Below are positions 8,022 to 16,344 of a stretch of 64,000 nucleotides of DNA, one piece after another (within the stretch, counting starts at the first letter, position 1; the number at the start of each line of letters is the position of its first letter). The position numbers and the translations under genes are program-made. The notes below the pieces were generated by a model, which was given only the letters and a program-made list of their open reading frames with translations, had not been told where the DNA came from and did no database searches. Source of the DNA: Robinsoniella sp. (GTDB lineage: Bacteria; Bacillota; Clostridia; Lachnospirales; Lachnospiraceae); contig JALEVQ010000009.1 in NCBI GenBank assembly GCA_022788205.1, forward strand, positions 1-64,000, read 5' to 3'.

Positions 8022-9677
8022 TCAGTTTTCCCATTTCAGGGTAAATGTACTTCCTTTTCCCGGCAAACTCTCCACGCTGATCTCGGCGCCTAAGTATCCC
8101 GCCCCATGCTTCACAATGGAAAGTCCAAGTCCGGTTCCTCCGATCTCTTTGGAGTGACTCTTATCCACGCGATAGAATCTCTCGAAAATTCGTTTCTGGT
8201 GAGCCATCGGGATTCCAATTCCCGTATCTTTCACTGTGATCTTCGTGACATTCTCTTCCTTTTGCACTTTCACTTGCACATTTCCACCTTTTTTGTTATA
8301 GCGGATCGCATTGTCACACAGATTGTAAAGCACCTCGTCCAAGATCGGTTTCTCCACCTCGCGTATCATCGTTTCTCCCTCAAGTCTCAGCTCGACTCCC
8401 ATCTTTTCTGCCTCCGGGCGAAGGCGATCTAAGATATCCCGTGCCATCTCAAGCAGATCTGCCTCCTCCTTCTCATATGGGATGCCGCCTTCATCGAGCT
8501 GTGAGATTTTGATCACATCGCTGACAAGCGTGATCAGCCTCTGTGCCTCCTGGAAAATGCGATCTGCAAATTTTTTCATATCCTCAGGTTTCACCATGCC
8601 ATCGCGCATGATTTCTGCAAAACCTGAGATAGAAGTCAGCGGCGTCTTCAATTCATGCGACACATTTGCTGTGAATTCTCTTCTGAGTTGTTCCAGCTGT
8701 ACTTTTTCTGTACTGTCAATCATCAGGAGAACGGCTCCCTTTTTCTTTCCCCCGTCAAAGACAGGATTTGCGATGATCTGGCAGGAAAGACCGTCGAGAT
8801 CCATCAGCGCTTCGTGGTGGTTTCCGCCCAGAACCGCCTCCACCGTCTCCATAAAAATCTTACTTCTGTTCAGCTCCAACACATTTTGTCCCACCGATGC
8901 TTTCTGAACACCCAGCATCTCAAGACCACTTTTGTTGAAAGAGAGAAGATTGCCATGTGCGTCCATAACAAACAATCCCTCCTCCATGTGCTCTGTAATC
9001 AACGTAAACTCCTCCTGCTGACTTCGCGCCATCTCCAGCTGCTCACGGATGGTGCTCTGCTGTCTGCTGATCTTTGTGAGCAGAGGTGCCACCTCATCGT
9101 AAACTTCATTCTGTTCCGGTTTTTCCAGATCCAGCTGGTTGAGTGGCTGTACAATCTTCTTTGAAAGTTTCGACGCAAAAAATGCGGACATCACGCTGAT
9201 CAGCACAAAGATTGCCACCAATGCCGGTACCAGGTCCTGTAACAGGCTGATCACGTTGTCTTGGTTGCTTGACACGCGCAAAACTTTGCCGTCGCTCAAA
9301 CGCAGGGCATAATAGATCGTATTTTGCTGCAAGGTATCTGACTGTCTTGTCGCCTTGCCCGATCCGTTCTTTAGGGCATCTTGTATTTCCTGACGGTCTG
9401 CATGATTTTCCATTGCCCCTTCATCTGCATAGTTGTCATACAAGACCGTTCCATCTTCATCCACAAGTGTCACTCTGTCATTTTTTTTGGATACCTGCTC
9501 AAGAGCATCCTGTCCCACGCTCTCCACCGCAATTGCCAGATACTTGGCCTCTTTTTCGAGTTCACCTTCCAGCTGTGTCCCGAAAGATTGGTATAAGATT
9601 GCAAGAATACATACCACACCGATCAGAAAGACCGATGAAGAAACAATCCAAATCGAATGCAAAATCTTTTTTGTCAT
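8022..9677 (-). CDS. phoR: Phosphate-type sensor histidine kinase PhoR
   Basis: A 551-residue membrane kinase. A transmembrane helix at residues 9-31 is followed by an extracytoplasmic domain to about 147, a second helix at about 150-168, a linker helix, a PAS domain near 225-325, then HisKA with the phospho-acceptor His at about 341 (ANVSHELKTPLTSISGF). The ATPase domain has NLCDNAIRYN, DTGIGIP and GGTGLGLSIVKH. This is the standard Gram-positive PhoR layout. Its start overlaps the regulator's stop by four bases. It lies last in the pst-phoU-phoPR cluster and probably senses phosphate through PstSCAB and PhoU. Confidence 0.9.
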   Translation of the reverse strand: MTKKILHSIWIVSSSVFLIGVVCILAILYQSFGTQLEGELEKEAKYLAIAVESVGQDALEQVSKKNDRVTLVDEDGTVLYDNYADEGAMENHADRQEIQDALKNGSGKATRQSDTLQQNTIYYALRLSDGKVLRVSSNQDNVISLLQDLVPALVAIFVLISVMSAFFASKLSKKIVQPLNQLDLEKPEQNEVYDEVAPLLTKISRQQSTIREQLEMARSQQEEFTLITEHMEEGLFVMDAHGNLLSFNKSGLEMLGVQKASVGQNVLELNRSKIFMETVEAVLGGNHHEALMDLDGLSCQIIANPVFDGGKKKGAVLLMIDSTEKVQLEQLRREFTANVSHELKTPLTSISGFAEIMRDGMVKPEDMKKFADRIFQEAQRLITLVSDVIKISQLDEGGIPYEKEEADLLEMARDILDRLRPEAEKMGVELRLEGETMIREVEKPILDEVLYNLCDNAIRYNKKGGNVQVKVQKEENVTKITVKDTGIGIPMAHQKRIFERFYRVDKSHSKEIGGTGLGLSIVKHGAGYLGAEISVESLPGKGSTFTLKWEN

Positions 9678-10351
9678 AAATTTCCTCCTCCGATCTTATA
9701 TCCCACTCCGCGGACTGTCTCAATGTATTCGCCCGCTTTTCCAAGCTTTTGCCGTAAACTTCGGATATGTACATCTACCGTTCTGCTCTCGCCGTCAAAT
9801 TCATATCCCCAGATCTGATTTAAGAGCTGTGACCGTGTAAACACCATCTCTCTCTTTGACACAAGAAGGCTGAGCAGCTCAAATTCTTTCAACGTCAAAG
9901 TGATCGGCTCATCATCTACCTTCACGATGTGCTGCGAAGGACAGATGTACAGAGAACCGATCTGATATTCCTCTATCTTTTCTTCACTTGCTGTTCTTCT
10001 GAGCAATGCGCGGATTCTGGACAGAAGTTCCATCATCCGAAATGGCTTCGGGATATAGTCATCTGCGCCGCTGTCCAGCCCCCGCACCGTATCGTACTCG
10101 CTGCCCTTTGCCGTCAGCATGATAACAGGAATTTTTTTTGTGGAAGCCGAACTGCGCAACTTCTTCAAAATACTAATTCCATCTTCCTCCGGCAGCATAA
10201 TGTCGAGCAGCACAAGAGAAGGTATCCTCTGACTAAGTGCTTTCCAAAATTGACTTGGTCTTGCGAATCCTTCTGCCTCCATGCCCTGACTGTTCAGCGT
10301 GTACGTCACAAGTTCTCGGATACTGTCGTCATCCTCCAGTAAATAAATCAC
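9674..10351 (-). CDS. phoP: OmpR-family response regulator PhoP/PhoB
   Basis: This 225-residue regulator has a receiver domain with acidic pocket LLEDDDS, phospho-acceptor Asp at about 50 (LVLLDIMLPEEDG) and Lys at about 102 (YIPKPF), then a winged-helix domain (LTLKEFELLSLL, WGYEFDGESRTVDVHIRSLRQKLG). I choose the GTG at 10351, which has GAGGTG six bases upstream. A longer ATG start at 10486 would overlap phoU by about 100 bases and add residues outside the family. A GTG at 10360 is a second candidate. Its likely targets are the TTTTACAT boxes upstream of pstS and phoA in this window. Confidence 0.9.
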   Translation of the reverse strand: MIYLLEDDDSIRELVTYTLNSQGMEAEGFARPSQFWKALSQRIPSLVLLDIMLPEEDGISILKKLRSSASTKKIPVIMLTAKGSEYDTVRGLDSGADDYIPKPFRMMELLSRIRALLRRTASEEKIEEYQIGSLYICPSQHIVKVDDEPITLTLKEFELLSLLVSKREMVFTRSQLLNQIWGYEFDGESRTVDVHIRSLRQKLGKAGEYIETVRGVGYKIGGGNL

Positions 10352-10388
10352 GTCACTCACCTCATTTTTTGCTTTTCTCTGCGCCCTG

Positions 10389-11063
10389 CTATTTTCCCAG
10401 ATGATGCTCGCTGCTTTTGTGAATTCCTGTAATGGAATACTGAACCCATTCTGCCACGTTGACTGCGTGATCTCCGATACGCTCAAAATATTTTGCAGCC
10501 ATCAGAAGATCGAGTGCCGGCTCTGCATCCACATTTTGACTGCGCACAAAATCCATCAGTTCCTGTTTTACTTTCAAAAACAGATCATCCACCTCATCAT
10601 CCTTGTCAATCACATTCTGCGCAAGCTGCATATCTTTTTTTACGAAAGCTTCGATACTCTCTGTCACCATAGAGACCGTCTTTTTTGCCATGTCTGTGAT
10701 GCGGATACGTCCTCTCCACTCACTCTGGGCAATATATGGAACAAGCTCCACAATATCTGCTGCCTGATCTCCGATGCGCTCCATGTCAGAAATCATCTTC
10801 AGTGCTGCTGAGACCGCACGCAGGTCGCGCGCCACCGGCTGCTGGTGCAAAAGCAGCCGCATACATTTTGTCTCAATCTCTCTCTCCATCTGGTCGATCT
10901 CTGTCTCCAGTGAAAAGACGCGCGTCTCCAACTTTTCATCCAACTCTTCAAGTGAACGCGCAGAAAGAGAAATTGCCTCTTCACAGAGGCTTCCCATTTT
11001 AATCATCGAAATATGCAATTCTTCCAACTGCTCATCAAACTTTGTTCTTGTCATATCAACCAA
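10389..11063 (-). CDS. phoU: Phosphate signalling complex protein PhoU
   Basis: This 224-residue all-helical protein is a duplication of a three-helix unit, with the family motifs [18 protein letters not shown] in the first half and [18 protein letters not shown] in the second. PhoU binds metals through these E/D-rich motifs, links PstSCAB activity to PhoR and represses the Pho response when phosphate is plentiful. It overlaps pstB by eight bases and lies directly upstream of phoP. The start [17 protein letters not shown] could also be read from the second Met. Confidence 0.95.
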   Translation of the reverse strand: MVDMTRTKFDEQLEELHISMIKMGSLCEEAISLSARSLEELDEKLETRVFSLETEIDQMEREIETKCMRLLLHQQPVARDLRAVSAALKMISDMERIGDQAADIVELVPYIAQSEWRGRIRITDMAKKTVSMVTESIEAFVKKDMQLAQNVIDKDDEVDDLFLKVKQELMDFVRSQNVDAEPALDLLMAAKYFERIGDHAVNVAEWVQYSITGIHKSSEHHLGK

Positions 11064-11808
11064 ATCTCCCCGTAATATAGTCTTCTGTTCTCTTATCCTT
11101 CGGCATGGAAAACATCTGATCCGTGTCGCCGTATTCTACAACCTCTCCCAGCAGGAAAAATGCTGTCTTGTCTGAAATTCGTGCTGCCTGCTGCATGTTA
11201 TGTGTCACCATGACAATCGTGTAATCTTTCTTCAGCTGTGCGCATAGATCCTCAATCTTCGAAGTCGAGATCGGATCAAGTGCACTTGTGGGCTCATCCA
11301 TCAAAAGCACATCCGGTCCTGCTGCAAGTGCTCTGGCAATGCACAGTCTCTGCTGCTGTCCTCCAGAAAGTCCCATCGCATTTTTCTTGAGACGATCTTT
11401 GACTTCATCCCAGATCGCTGCACCTTTCAAAGCATTTTCCACAATTTCATCCAACTTTACCTTTGATCGGATTCCCTGAAGCTTTGGACCGTATGCAACA
11501 TTCTCATAGATGCTCTTCGGAAATGGATTCGGCTGCTGAAACACCATACCGACTCTCTGGCGCAGAGAGATCGCATCCATATCTCGAAAGATATCTCTGC
11601 CATCAAGTGTCACCTTTCCGTCGATCGTCACACCTTCCTCCAGATCATTCATCCTGTTAAGTGTCTTCAAAAAAGTGGATTTTCCGCATCCGGACGGACC
11701 GATCAGCGCAGTCACTTCATGCGGAAGGATTGAAAGACTGACATCTTTTAAGGCATGAAACTGCCCATAATGCAGATTTAATTTTGAAACCTCAAATTTG
11801 CTTTCCAC
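11056..11808 (-). CDS. pstB: Phosphate ABC transporter ATP-binding protein
   Basis: This 250-residue ATPase energises the PstSCAB importer. Walker A is [11 protein letters not shown] at about residue 38, the PstB-typical [17 protein letters not shown] follows, the signature is [16 protein letters not shown], and Walker B is [13 protein letters not shown] followed by the switch His in [13 protein letters not shown]. Length and motifs are typical of PstB rather than other ATPases. It lies three bases after pstA and overlaps phoU. Confidence 0.97.
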   Translation of the reverse strand: MESKFEVSKLNLHYGQFHALKDVSLSILPHEVTALIGPSGCGKSTFLKTLNRMNDLEEGVTIDGKVTLDGRDIFRDMDAISLRQRVGMVFQQPNPFPKSIYENVAYGPKLQGIRSKVKLDEIVENALKGAAIWDEVKDRLKKNAMGLSGGQQQRLCIARALAAGPDVLLMDEPTSALDPISTSKIEDLCAQLKKDYTIVMVTHNMQQAARISDKTAFFLLGEVVEYGDTDQMFSMPKDKRTEDYITGRFG

Positions 11809-11811
11809 GTT

Positions 11812-12687
11812 TTATTTTCCTCCTATTTTCCGTTCCATGCGCCGTCCCAGTACACGCGCACCGATGCTGAATGCGAATACCAAAATCAGCAAAACTGCCG
11901 ATGAAAAGTTTGCAATCTGAACAGAATCCGCACCGATTGCCTCTGTCCGGCTTGCCCAGATATGAAGTGCCAGGGTTTCCCCAGGTCTAAATGGATTCAG
12001 TGGACATGTCGGAGATGTCAGATCCCAATTGTTCCAGTTGATGTCCGTGCTCATTCCTGCTGTGTACAGAAGTGCTGCTGCCTCACCGAACACACGCCCT
12101 GCTGCAAGGATAATACCTGTCAGGATTCTCGGCATACATGCCGGGAGCAGGACACGCTTGATCGTCTGCCAGTGTGTTGCTCCGAGTCCCATACTTCCCA
12201 TGCGATATCCTTTCGGCATCGAGAGCATTGCATCCTTTGTTGTTGTCGCAATCAGAGGCAGATTCAAAATCGAGACGGCAAGTGCACCCGAGGCGAGATT
12301 CCATTTTGCTCCCACCATCACAATGAAGACCAGATAGCCAAACAATCCCACTACAATAGAAGGAAGGGAAGAAAGCGTCTCAATACAAATTCCTAAAAAA
12401 TTTGTCAATTTTCCAGGCTTCGCATACTCAGCCAGATACACTCCTGTGGCAATTCCAAGCGGAACGCTGACAAGCAAAGATAAGAACACCAGGTAAATCG
12501 TGTTAAACAGCTGGTTGCCAATTCCCTTTCTGCTAAATGATAACATATATGGCTCGAATCCTGCAATACCCCTGCCGATCACGAGAAGTGCAATGCCTGC
12601 AAGAAGAAGAAGGAAAAAACCTGCGACCGTCACAAATACTGCTGTCATGATGCGGTCAATCTGCTTTGCCTTTTTATTTGTTTCCAT
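11812..12687 (-). CDS. pstA: Phosphate ABC transporter permease PstA
   Basis: A 291-residue inner permease with six predicted membrane segments and the EAA-loop region AMLSMPKGYRMGSMGLGATHW that contacts PstB. The start at METNKKAKQID (12687) has AAAGGAG nine bases upstream and overlaps the pstC stop; an ATG at 12714 would add nine residues inside pstC. It forms the channel together with PstC. Confidence 0.95.
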   Translation of the reverse strand: METNKKAKQIDRIMTAVFVTVAGFFLLLLAGIALLVIGRGIAGFEPYMLSFSRKGIGNQLFNTIYLVFLSLLVSVPLGIATGVYLAEYAKPGKLTNFLGICIETLSSLPSIVVGLFGYLVFIVMVGAKWNLASGALAVSILNLPLIATTTKDAMLSMPKGYRMGSMGLGATHWQTIKRVLLPACMPRILTGIILAAGRVFGEAAALLYTAGMSTDINWNNWDLTSPTCPLNPFRPGETLALHIWASRTEAIGADSVQIANFSSAVLLILVFAFSIGARVLGRRMERKIGGK

Positions 12688-13585
12688 CCTTTTCTTCTCC
12701 TTTCTGTGCCACAATTCGGTGAATGATAAAGATAAACAGCAGCGAAATCAAAAACAGCAACAACGCCATCGTCCAGAGTGCTGTGTTGTACTCTCCACCT
12801 TCCATCGCACCTCCCATATCGGAGGCAATCGCGGAGGTCAGGTTTGTCGTGGGCGATAGGATGGATTTTGGAAAGGATCTCATCTTTCCGATCACCATGG
12901 CAACAGCAAGTGCTTCACCGAATGCACGCGCCAGTCCCATAATGATTCCTGTAAAAATACCCGGTTTTGCCGCTGGAAGTACAATCTGATAGATAACCTG
13001 CCATCTCGTCGCTCCAAGTCCATATGCTGCCTTTCTGTAGTCAATCGGCACACTCTTAATCGCATCTGCAGCGACGGTTGTGATCGATGGGAAAATCATG
13101 ACAGCAAGTACGATTCCTGCCGCAAGGACAGAATATCCCATATTCAAATGAAACACTTTTTTGATTGCTGGCACCAGCGTTGTCAGTCCCACCCATCCAT
13201 AGATGACACTTGGAATTCCCACAAACAATTCTACTGCTGGTCTAAAAAATTTGTTTCCTAATTTCGGTGAGATTTCTGTCATGAAGATTGCTGCAGCAAG
13301 ACTGAAAGGCGTAGCGATGAGAAGTGCTAAACCACAAGTAGACAGCGATCCAACAATGTAGACCGCTGCGCCTACGCTTCCCCCTCCAGTGGAATTATCC
13401 GCCGGAGACCACTTGGAGGAGAATAAAAATTCAAAAATGCTATGTCCATACTTTGTGAAAGTGCCGCTCCCTTTATAGACCAAAAATGCTCCAATTGCCA
13501 GAGTCAGCACAATCACAAACAGTCCGCAGCAGGTAATCAAGCCACGCCAGAAATGTTCTTTCCAGAATAAACTTTTCTTTTCCAT
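12674..13585 (-). CDS. pstC: Phosphate ABC transporter permease PstC
   Basis: A 303-residue permease with six predicted helices. The coupling loop AIKSVPIDYRKAAYGLGATRW and the RAFGEALAVAMVIG segment are typical of PstC. The start MEKKSLFWKEHF at 13585 has GGAG five bases upstream; two upstream in-frame ATGs add weakly conserved residues. It is the second gene of the operon, after pstS. Confidence 0.95.
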   Translation of the reverse strand: MEKKSLFWKEHFWRGLITCCGLFVIVLTLAIGAFLVYKGSGTFTKYGHSIFEFLFSSKWSPADNSTGGGSVGAAVYIVGSLSTCGLALLIATPFSLAAAIFMTEISPKLGNKFFRPAVELFVGIPSVIYGWVGLTTLVPAIKKVFHLNMGYSVLAAGIVLAVMIFPSITTVAADAIKSVPIDYRKAAYGLGATRWQVIYQIVLPAAKPGIFTGIIMGLARAFGEALAVAMVIGKMRSFPKSILSPTTNLTSAIASDMGGAMEGGEYNTALWTMALLLFLISLLFIFIIHRIVAQKGEEKDGNK

Positions 13586-13640
13586 ATTTGCTCCATACCG
13601 CATCTGCTGCGGCTTCATCAAGATGATTTCTTATCGCATC

Positions 13641-14492
13641 TTATCTCTCTACTGTCATCTTCGCTGTCACGCCATATCCCTGCTCTTCAATTCTCTTGCC
13701 GTACTCATCTCCTGTGATGAAATCGATGAATGCCTGTACAACCTCAGAAGCTTCTCCCTTTGTGTACATATGCTCATATCCCCATACTGGATAGGTTCCG
13801 TTGTATGTATTTTCCAGAGAAGGCTCTACACCATCGATCGCAACCACACTTACGGTATCGTTGTTCATCAGATATGGCAGTGCGATGTATCCGATTGCTC
13901 CTTCATTGTCCGCAACACTCTGAAGCAATGTTCCGGAATCATCTGTCTCCAGAGATCCACCTGAAAGCTCTTCGTTTCCGTCAAGCGCATACTCTTTGAA
14001 CAGAGCGCGTGTTCCTGATGTCTGAGGGCGAGTGATTAAGATAATCTCCTCATCTGGTCCGCCTACTTCATTCCAGTTTGTCACCTCTCCTGTGAAGATG
14101 TCGATCAACTGTTCTTTTGTCAGGCTTGTAACGCTCTCTCCCACTTCTTTATTTACGATAGGAGCCATTGTGACAACACATACTTTGTGATCTACTAATT
14201 CTGCTGCTGCATCTGCTTCCAATTTTGTCTCTGCTGCTACGTCAGAGTTTCCGATATCCACGGAACCGTCAGATACCTGTTTCAAACCAGTGCCTGATCC
14301 TCCGCCGTTTAAAGTGATGGATACGTCAGGATAAAGCTCTTTAAACGCATCTGCTGCATCCTGAGCCAGAGGCAAAAGTGCGGAAGATCCAGAACCTGTG
14401 ATACTTCCTGAAAGTTCCTGTGCACTCACTGCACCTGTCATACCTACTGCCATCACTGCTGCTAATCCTAATGCAAAAGCTTTTTTCATCAT
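13641..14492 (-). CDS. pstS: Phosphate-binding protein PstS without a lipobox
   Basis: A 283-residue phosphate-binding protein. The phosphate site motifs are ITGSGSSALLPL near the N-terminus, GGGSGTGLKQV, IGNSD and TRPQTSGTRALF. The signal peptide MMKKAFALGLAAVMAVGMTG ends at VSA-QE, a signal peptidase I site. There is no Cys for lipidation, whereas Gram-positive PstS proteins are usually lipoproteins. It is the first gene of the operon, behind the PhoP boxes at 14574-14646, with AGGAGAG seven bases upstream of the start. Confidence 0.95.
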   Translation of the reverse strand: MMKKAFALGLAAVMAVGMTGAVSAQELSGSITGSGSSALLPLAQDAADAFKELYPDVSITLNGGGSGTGLKQVSDGSVDIGNSDVAAETKLEADAAAELVDHKVCVVTMAPIVNKEVGESVTSLTKEQLIDIFTGEVTNWNEVGGPDEEIILITRPQTSGTRALFKEYALDGNEELSGGSLETDDSGTLLQSVADNEGAIGYIALPYLMNNDTVSVVAIDGVEPSLENTYNGTYPVWGYEHMYTKGEASEVVQAFIDFITGDEYGKRIEEQGYGVTAKMTVER

Positions 14493-14559
14493 ATCAATTC
14501 TCTCCTTTTTTATGAATCGGTTTTCATTTCTTGTTTTATTTCTTTGCTTTACAGAAACT

Positions 14560-14646
14560 ATCTTACCGAAGCCATGTAAAATAGAAAATCTGGTTTATGT
14601 AAAATCTATGTAAAATTCATCCTGTTTTTGAGCAGAAATGTAAAAT
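14560..14646 (-). promoter_or_regulatory. PhoP box cluster and pstS promoter
   Basis: On the minus strand four copies of TTTTACAT occur. In plus coordinates their ATGTAAAA complements start at 14574, 14597, 14608 and 14638. The middle pair is exactly 11 bp apart, the spacing of PhoP direct repeats in Bacillus. A weak -10 (TAAGAT, 14560-14565) without a good -35 fits an activator-dependent promoter. Confidence 0.75.
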
Positions 14647-14647
14647 G

Positions 14648-14687
14648 GCAGACAGTATGCCGTACGGCATGCCGCACGAATGTCTGC
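14648..14687. repeat. Nested palindrome between pstS and the radical SAM gene
   Basis: GCAGACA (14648-14654) pairs with TGTCTGC (14681-14687), enclosing a perfect 14-bp palindrome ATGCCGTACGGCAT (14657-14670). It lies between two divergent promoters and has no clear U-tract on either strand. It may be an operator or a leftover terminator. Confidence 0.6.
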
Positions 14688-14716
14688 TTTACTTGAGCGA
14701 ATGAAAATGATATAAT
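14688..14716 (+). promoter_or_regulatory. Promoter of the TIGR01212 radical SAM gene
   Basis: TTTACT (14688-14693), a 17-base spacer and TATAAT (14711-14716) preceded by TG, an extended -10. Confidence 0.55.
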
Positions 14717-14771
14717 GAACGTAAAATGCGAATCTATCATTGCGCATAAAAGAGAAAAGGTGAAATCATTT

Positions 14772-15725
14772 ATGGCAACTGTCGAAAACAAGTCCAAATC
14801 TGCTGTCATGCGCTGGGGTGAAAAACCGTATCGCTCTCTTGACTACGAGTTAAAACAGTGTTTTGGAGAAAAAGTGTACAAGCTTGCCCTGAACGGCGGT
14901 ATGACCTGCCCGAACAGGGATGGAAAAGTCGGCACGAGAGGATGCATCTTCTGCAGTCAGGGAGGCTCCGGCGACTTCGCTGCCAGCGCTTCTCTATCGA
15001 TCTCAGACCAGATTGACCTCGAAGAGCATCTACTTTCGAAAAAACGCCCCGTAAAAAAATATATTGCTTACTTTCAGGCCTACACAAATACATATGGGGA
15101 AGTTTCTTATCTGCGAAAAATCTTTTTTGAGGCGATCCGCCGACCAGAAGTCGTTGTCCTCTCCATTGCCACACGACCAGACTGTCTCTCCAGTGAAATT
15201 CTCGATTTATTGGCAGAGCTTAACCGCATCAAACCTGTATGGGTCGAGCTTGGGCTTCAGACTATTCATGAGAGGACAGCACAATTTATCCGCAGAGGTT
15301 ATCCTCTTTCCTGTTTTGAGGAAGCTGTCCGCAATCTTCATCTGCGCGGTCTCACGATCATTGTCCACACGATTTTAGGACTTCCATATGAGACACACGA
15401 CGACATGATCGAGACAATCTTGTATCTCAACCGCCAGCCGGTTCAAGGCATTAAACTACAGCTGCTTCATATTTTGAAAGAGACGGACCTGGCTGACTAC
15501 TACGAACAGAATCCCTTTCATGTGATGGAAATGGAAGAATATGTTTCTCTGGTCGTTGATTGTCTAGAGGCTCTCTCCCCTGAGATCACTGTTCACCGTC
15601 TGACCGGAGATGGACCAAAGGATCTTTTGATCGCTCCTCTCTGGAGCACAAAAAAGCGCGCTGTTCTGAACGCCATCCATCAGGAATTAAAAAAACGAAA
15701 TACATGGCAGGGGCGCATTCTGTAA
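14772..15725 (+). CDS. TIGR01212 family radical SAM protein
   Basis: A 317-residue radical SAM enzyme. The cluster Cys residues are in MTCPNRDGKVGTRGCIFC, the spaced CX9CX2C form seen in TIGR01212/YtqA proteins. Further family blocks are YFQAYTNTYG, SIATRPDCL, VELGLQTIHERT and HTILGLPYETHDDM. The start ATG at 14772 (MATVENKSKS) has AGGTGA nine bases upstream; an ATG at 14715 overlaps the promoter. The family resembles Elp3-type enzymes and has been linked to tRNA modification, but the substrate cannot be read from the sequence. It is transcribed away from pstS and probably alone. Confidence 0.9.
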   Translation: MATVENKSKSAVMRWGEKPYRSLDYELKQCFGEKVYKLALNGGMTCPNRDGKVGTRGCIFCSQGGSGDFAASASLSISDQIDLEEHLLSKKRPVKKYIAYFQAYTNTYGEVSYLRKIFFEAIRRPEVVVLSIATRPDCLSSEILDLLAELNRIKPVWVELGLQTIHERTAQFIRRGYPLSCFEEAVRNLHLRGLTIIVHTILGLPYETHDDMIETILYLNRQPVQGIKLQLLHILKETDLADYYEQNPFHVMEMEEYVSLVVDCLEALSPEITVHRLTGDGPKDLLIAPLWSTKKRAVLNAIHQELKKRNTWQGRIL

Positions 15726-15775
15726 CTGTCTGAGTTCTCTGCAGTTACCGTAATTTTTTATAAAGGGGGCATTTT

Positions 15776-16288
15776 ATGTCAGAACCACTTACTTTGTACA
15801 AATTGATTGTACTTTACATGCTGACAAGAGTGAATTTTCCTCTCACGAATTCACAGATTTCCAACTTCGTGCTGAATGCCGGATATACGACTTATTTCAC
15901 ATTACAACAGACATTCTCGGAGCTGGTAGAATCAAAATTGATCCGCTGTGAGACAATCCGAAACAGTTCTTACTATTACATCACAGACGCTGGAAGACAG
16001 ACGCTGGGATACTTTGAACATATGATCTCAAAGGCGATCCAGAAAGACATCGATAACTATCTGAAACAAAATCGCCTGGAACTGCGCGATGAAGTTTCTG
16101 TCACATCCGATTTTTATAAGACAACAAACGGTGATTATGCTGTTCAGTGTAAAGTGACCGAGCGAAATACGACTTTGATCGATCTGACGTTAAGCGTGCC
16201 TGACAAAGAACAGGCATCTTCGATGTGTGTCAAATGGAAAGAGAAATGTCAGGAAATTTATGCTTACCTGATGAAAGAACTGATGTAG
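15776..16288 (+). CDS. DUF4364 family protein
   Basis: A 170-residue protein matching DUF4364, a Clostridia family. The first half (LYKLIVLYMLTRVNFPLTN, FSELVESKLI, YYITDAGRQTLGYFE) reads as a winged-helix of the PadR/MarR type, so a DNA-binding role is plausible. The second half is an alpha/beta domain. AAAGGGGG lies about eight bases before the start. It follows the radical SAM gene by 50 bases and may be cotranscribed. No target is visible. Confidence 0.85.
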   Translation: MSEPLTLYKLIVLYMLTRVNFPLTNSQISNFVLNAGYTTYFTLQQTFSELVESKLIRCETIRNSSYYYITDAGRQTLGYFEHMISKAIQKDIDNYLKQNRLELRDEVSVTSDFYKTTNGDYAVQCKVTERNTTLIDLTLSVPDKEQASSMCVKWKEKCQEIYAYLMKELM

Positions 16289-16291
16289 AAA

Positions 16292-16343
16292 AAGAAGAAG
16301 ATGATGCCAAGGGAATTTTCCTGTGTCCATCATCCTCTTCTTT
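16292..16343. terminator. Bidirectional terminator
   Basis: AAGAAGAAGATGATG pairs with CATCATCCTCTTCTT across a 22-base loop, between the convergent DUF4364 and rarA genes, with a T-run on the plus strand and an A-run before the stem serving the minus strand. Confidence 0.75.
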
Positions 16344-16344
16344 T

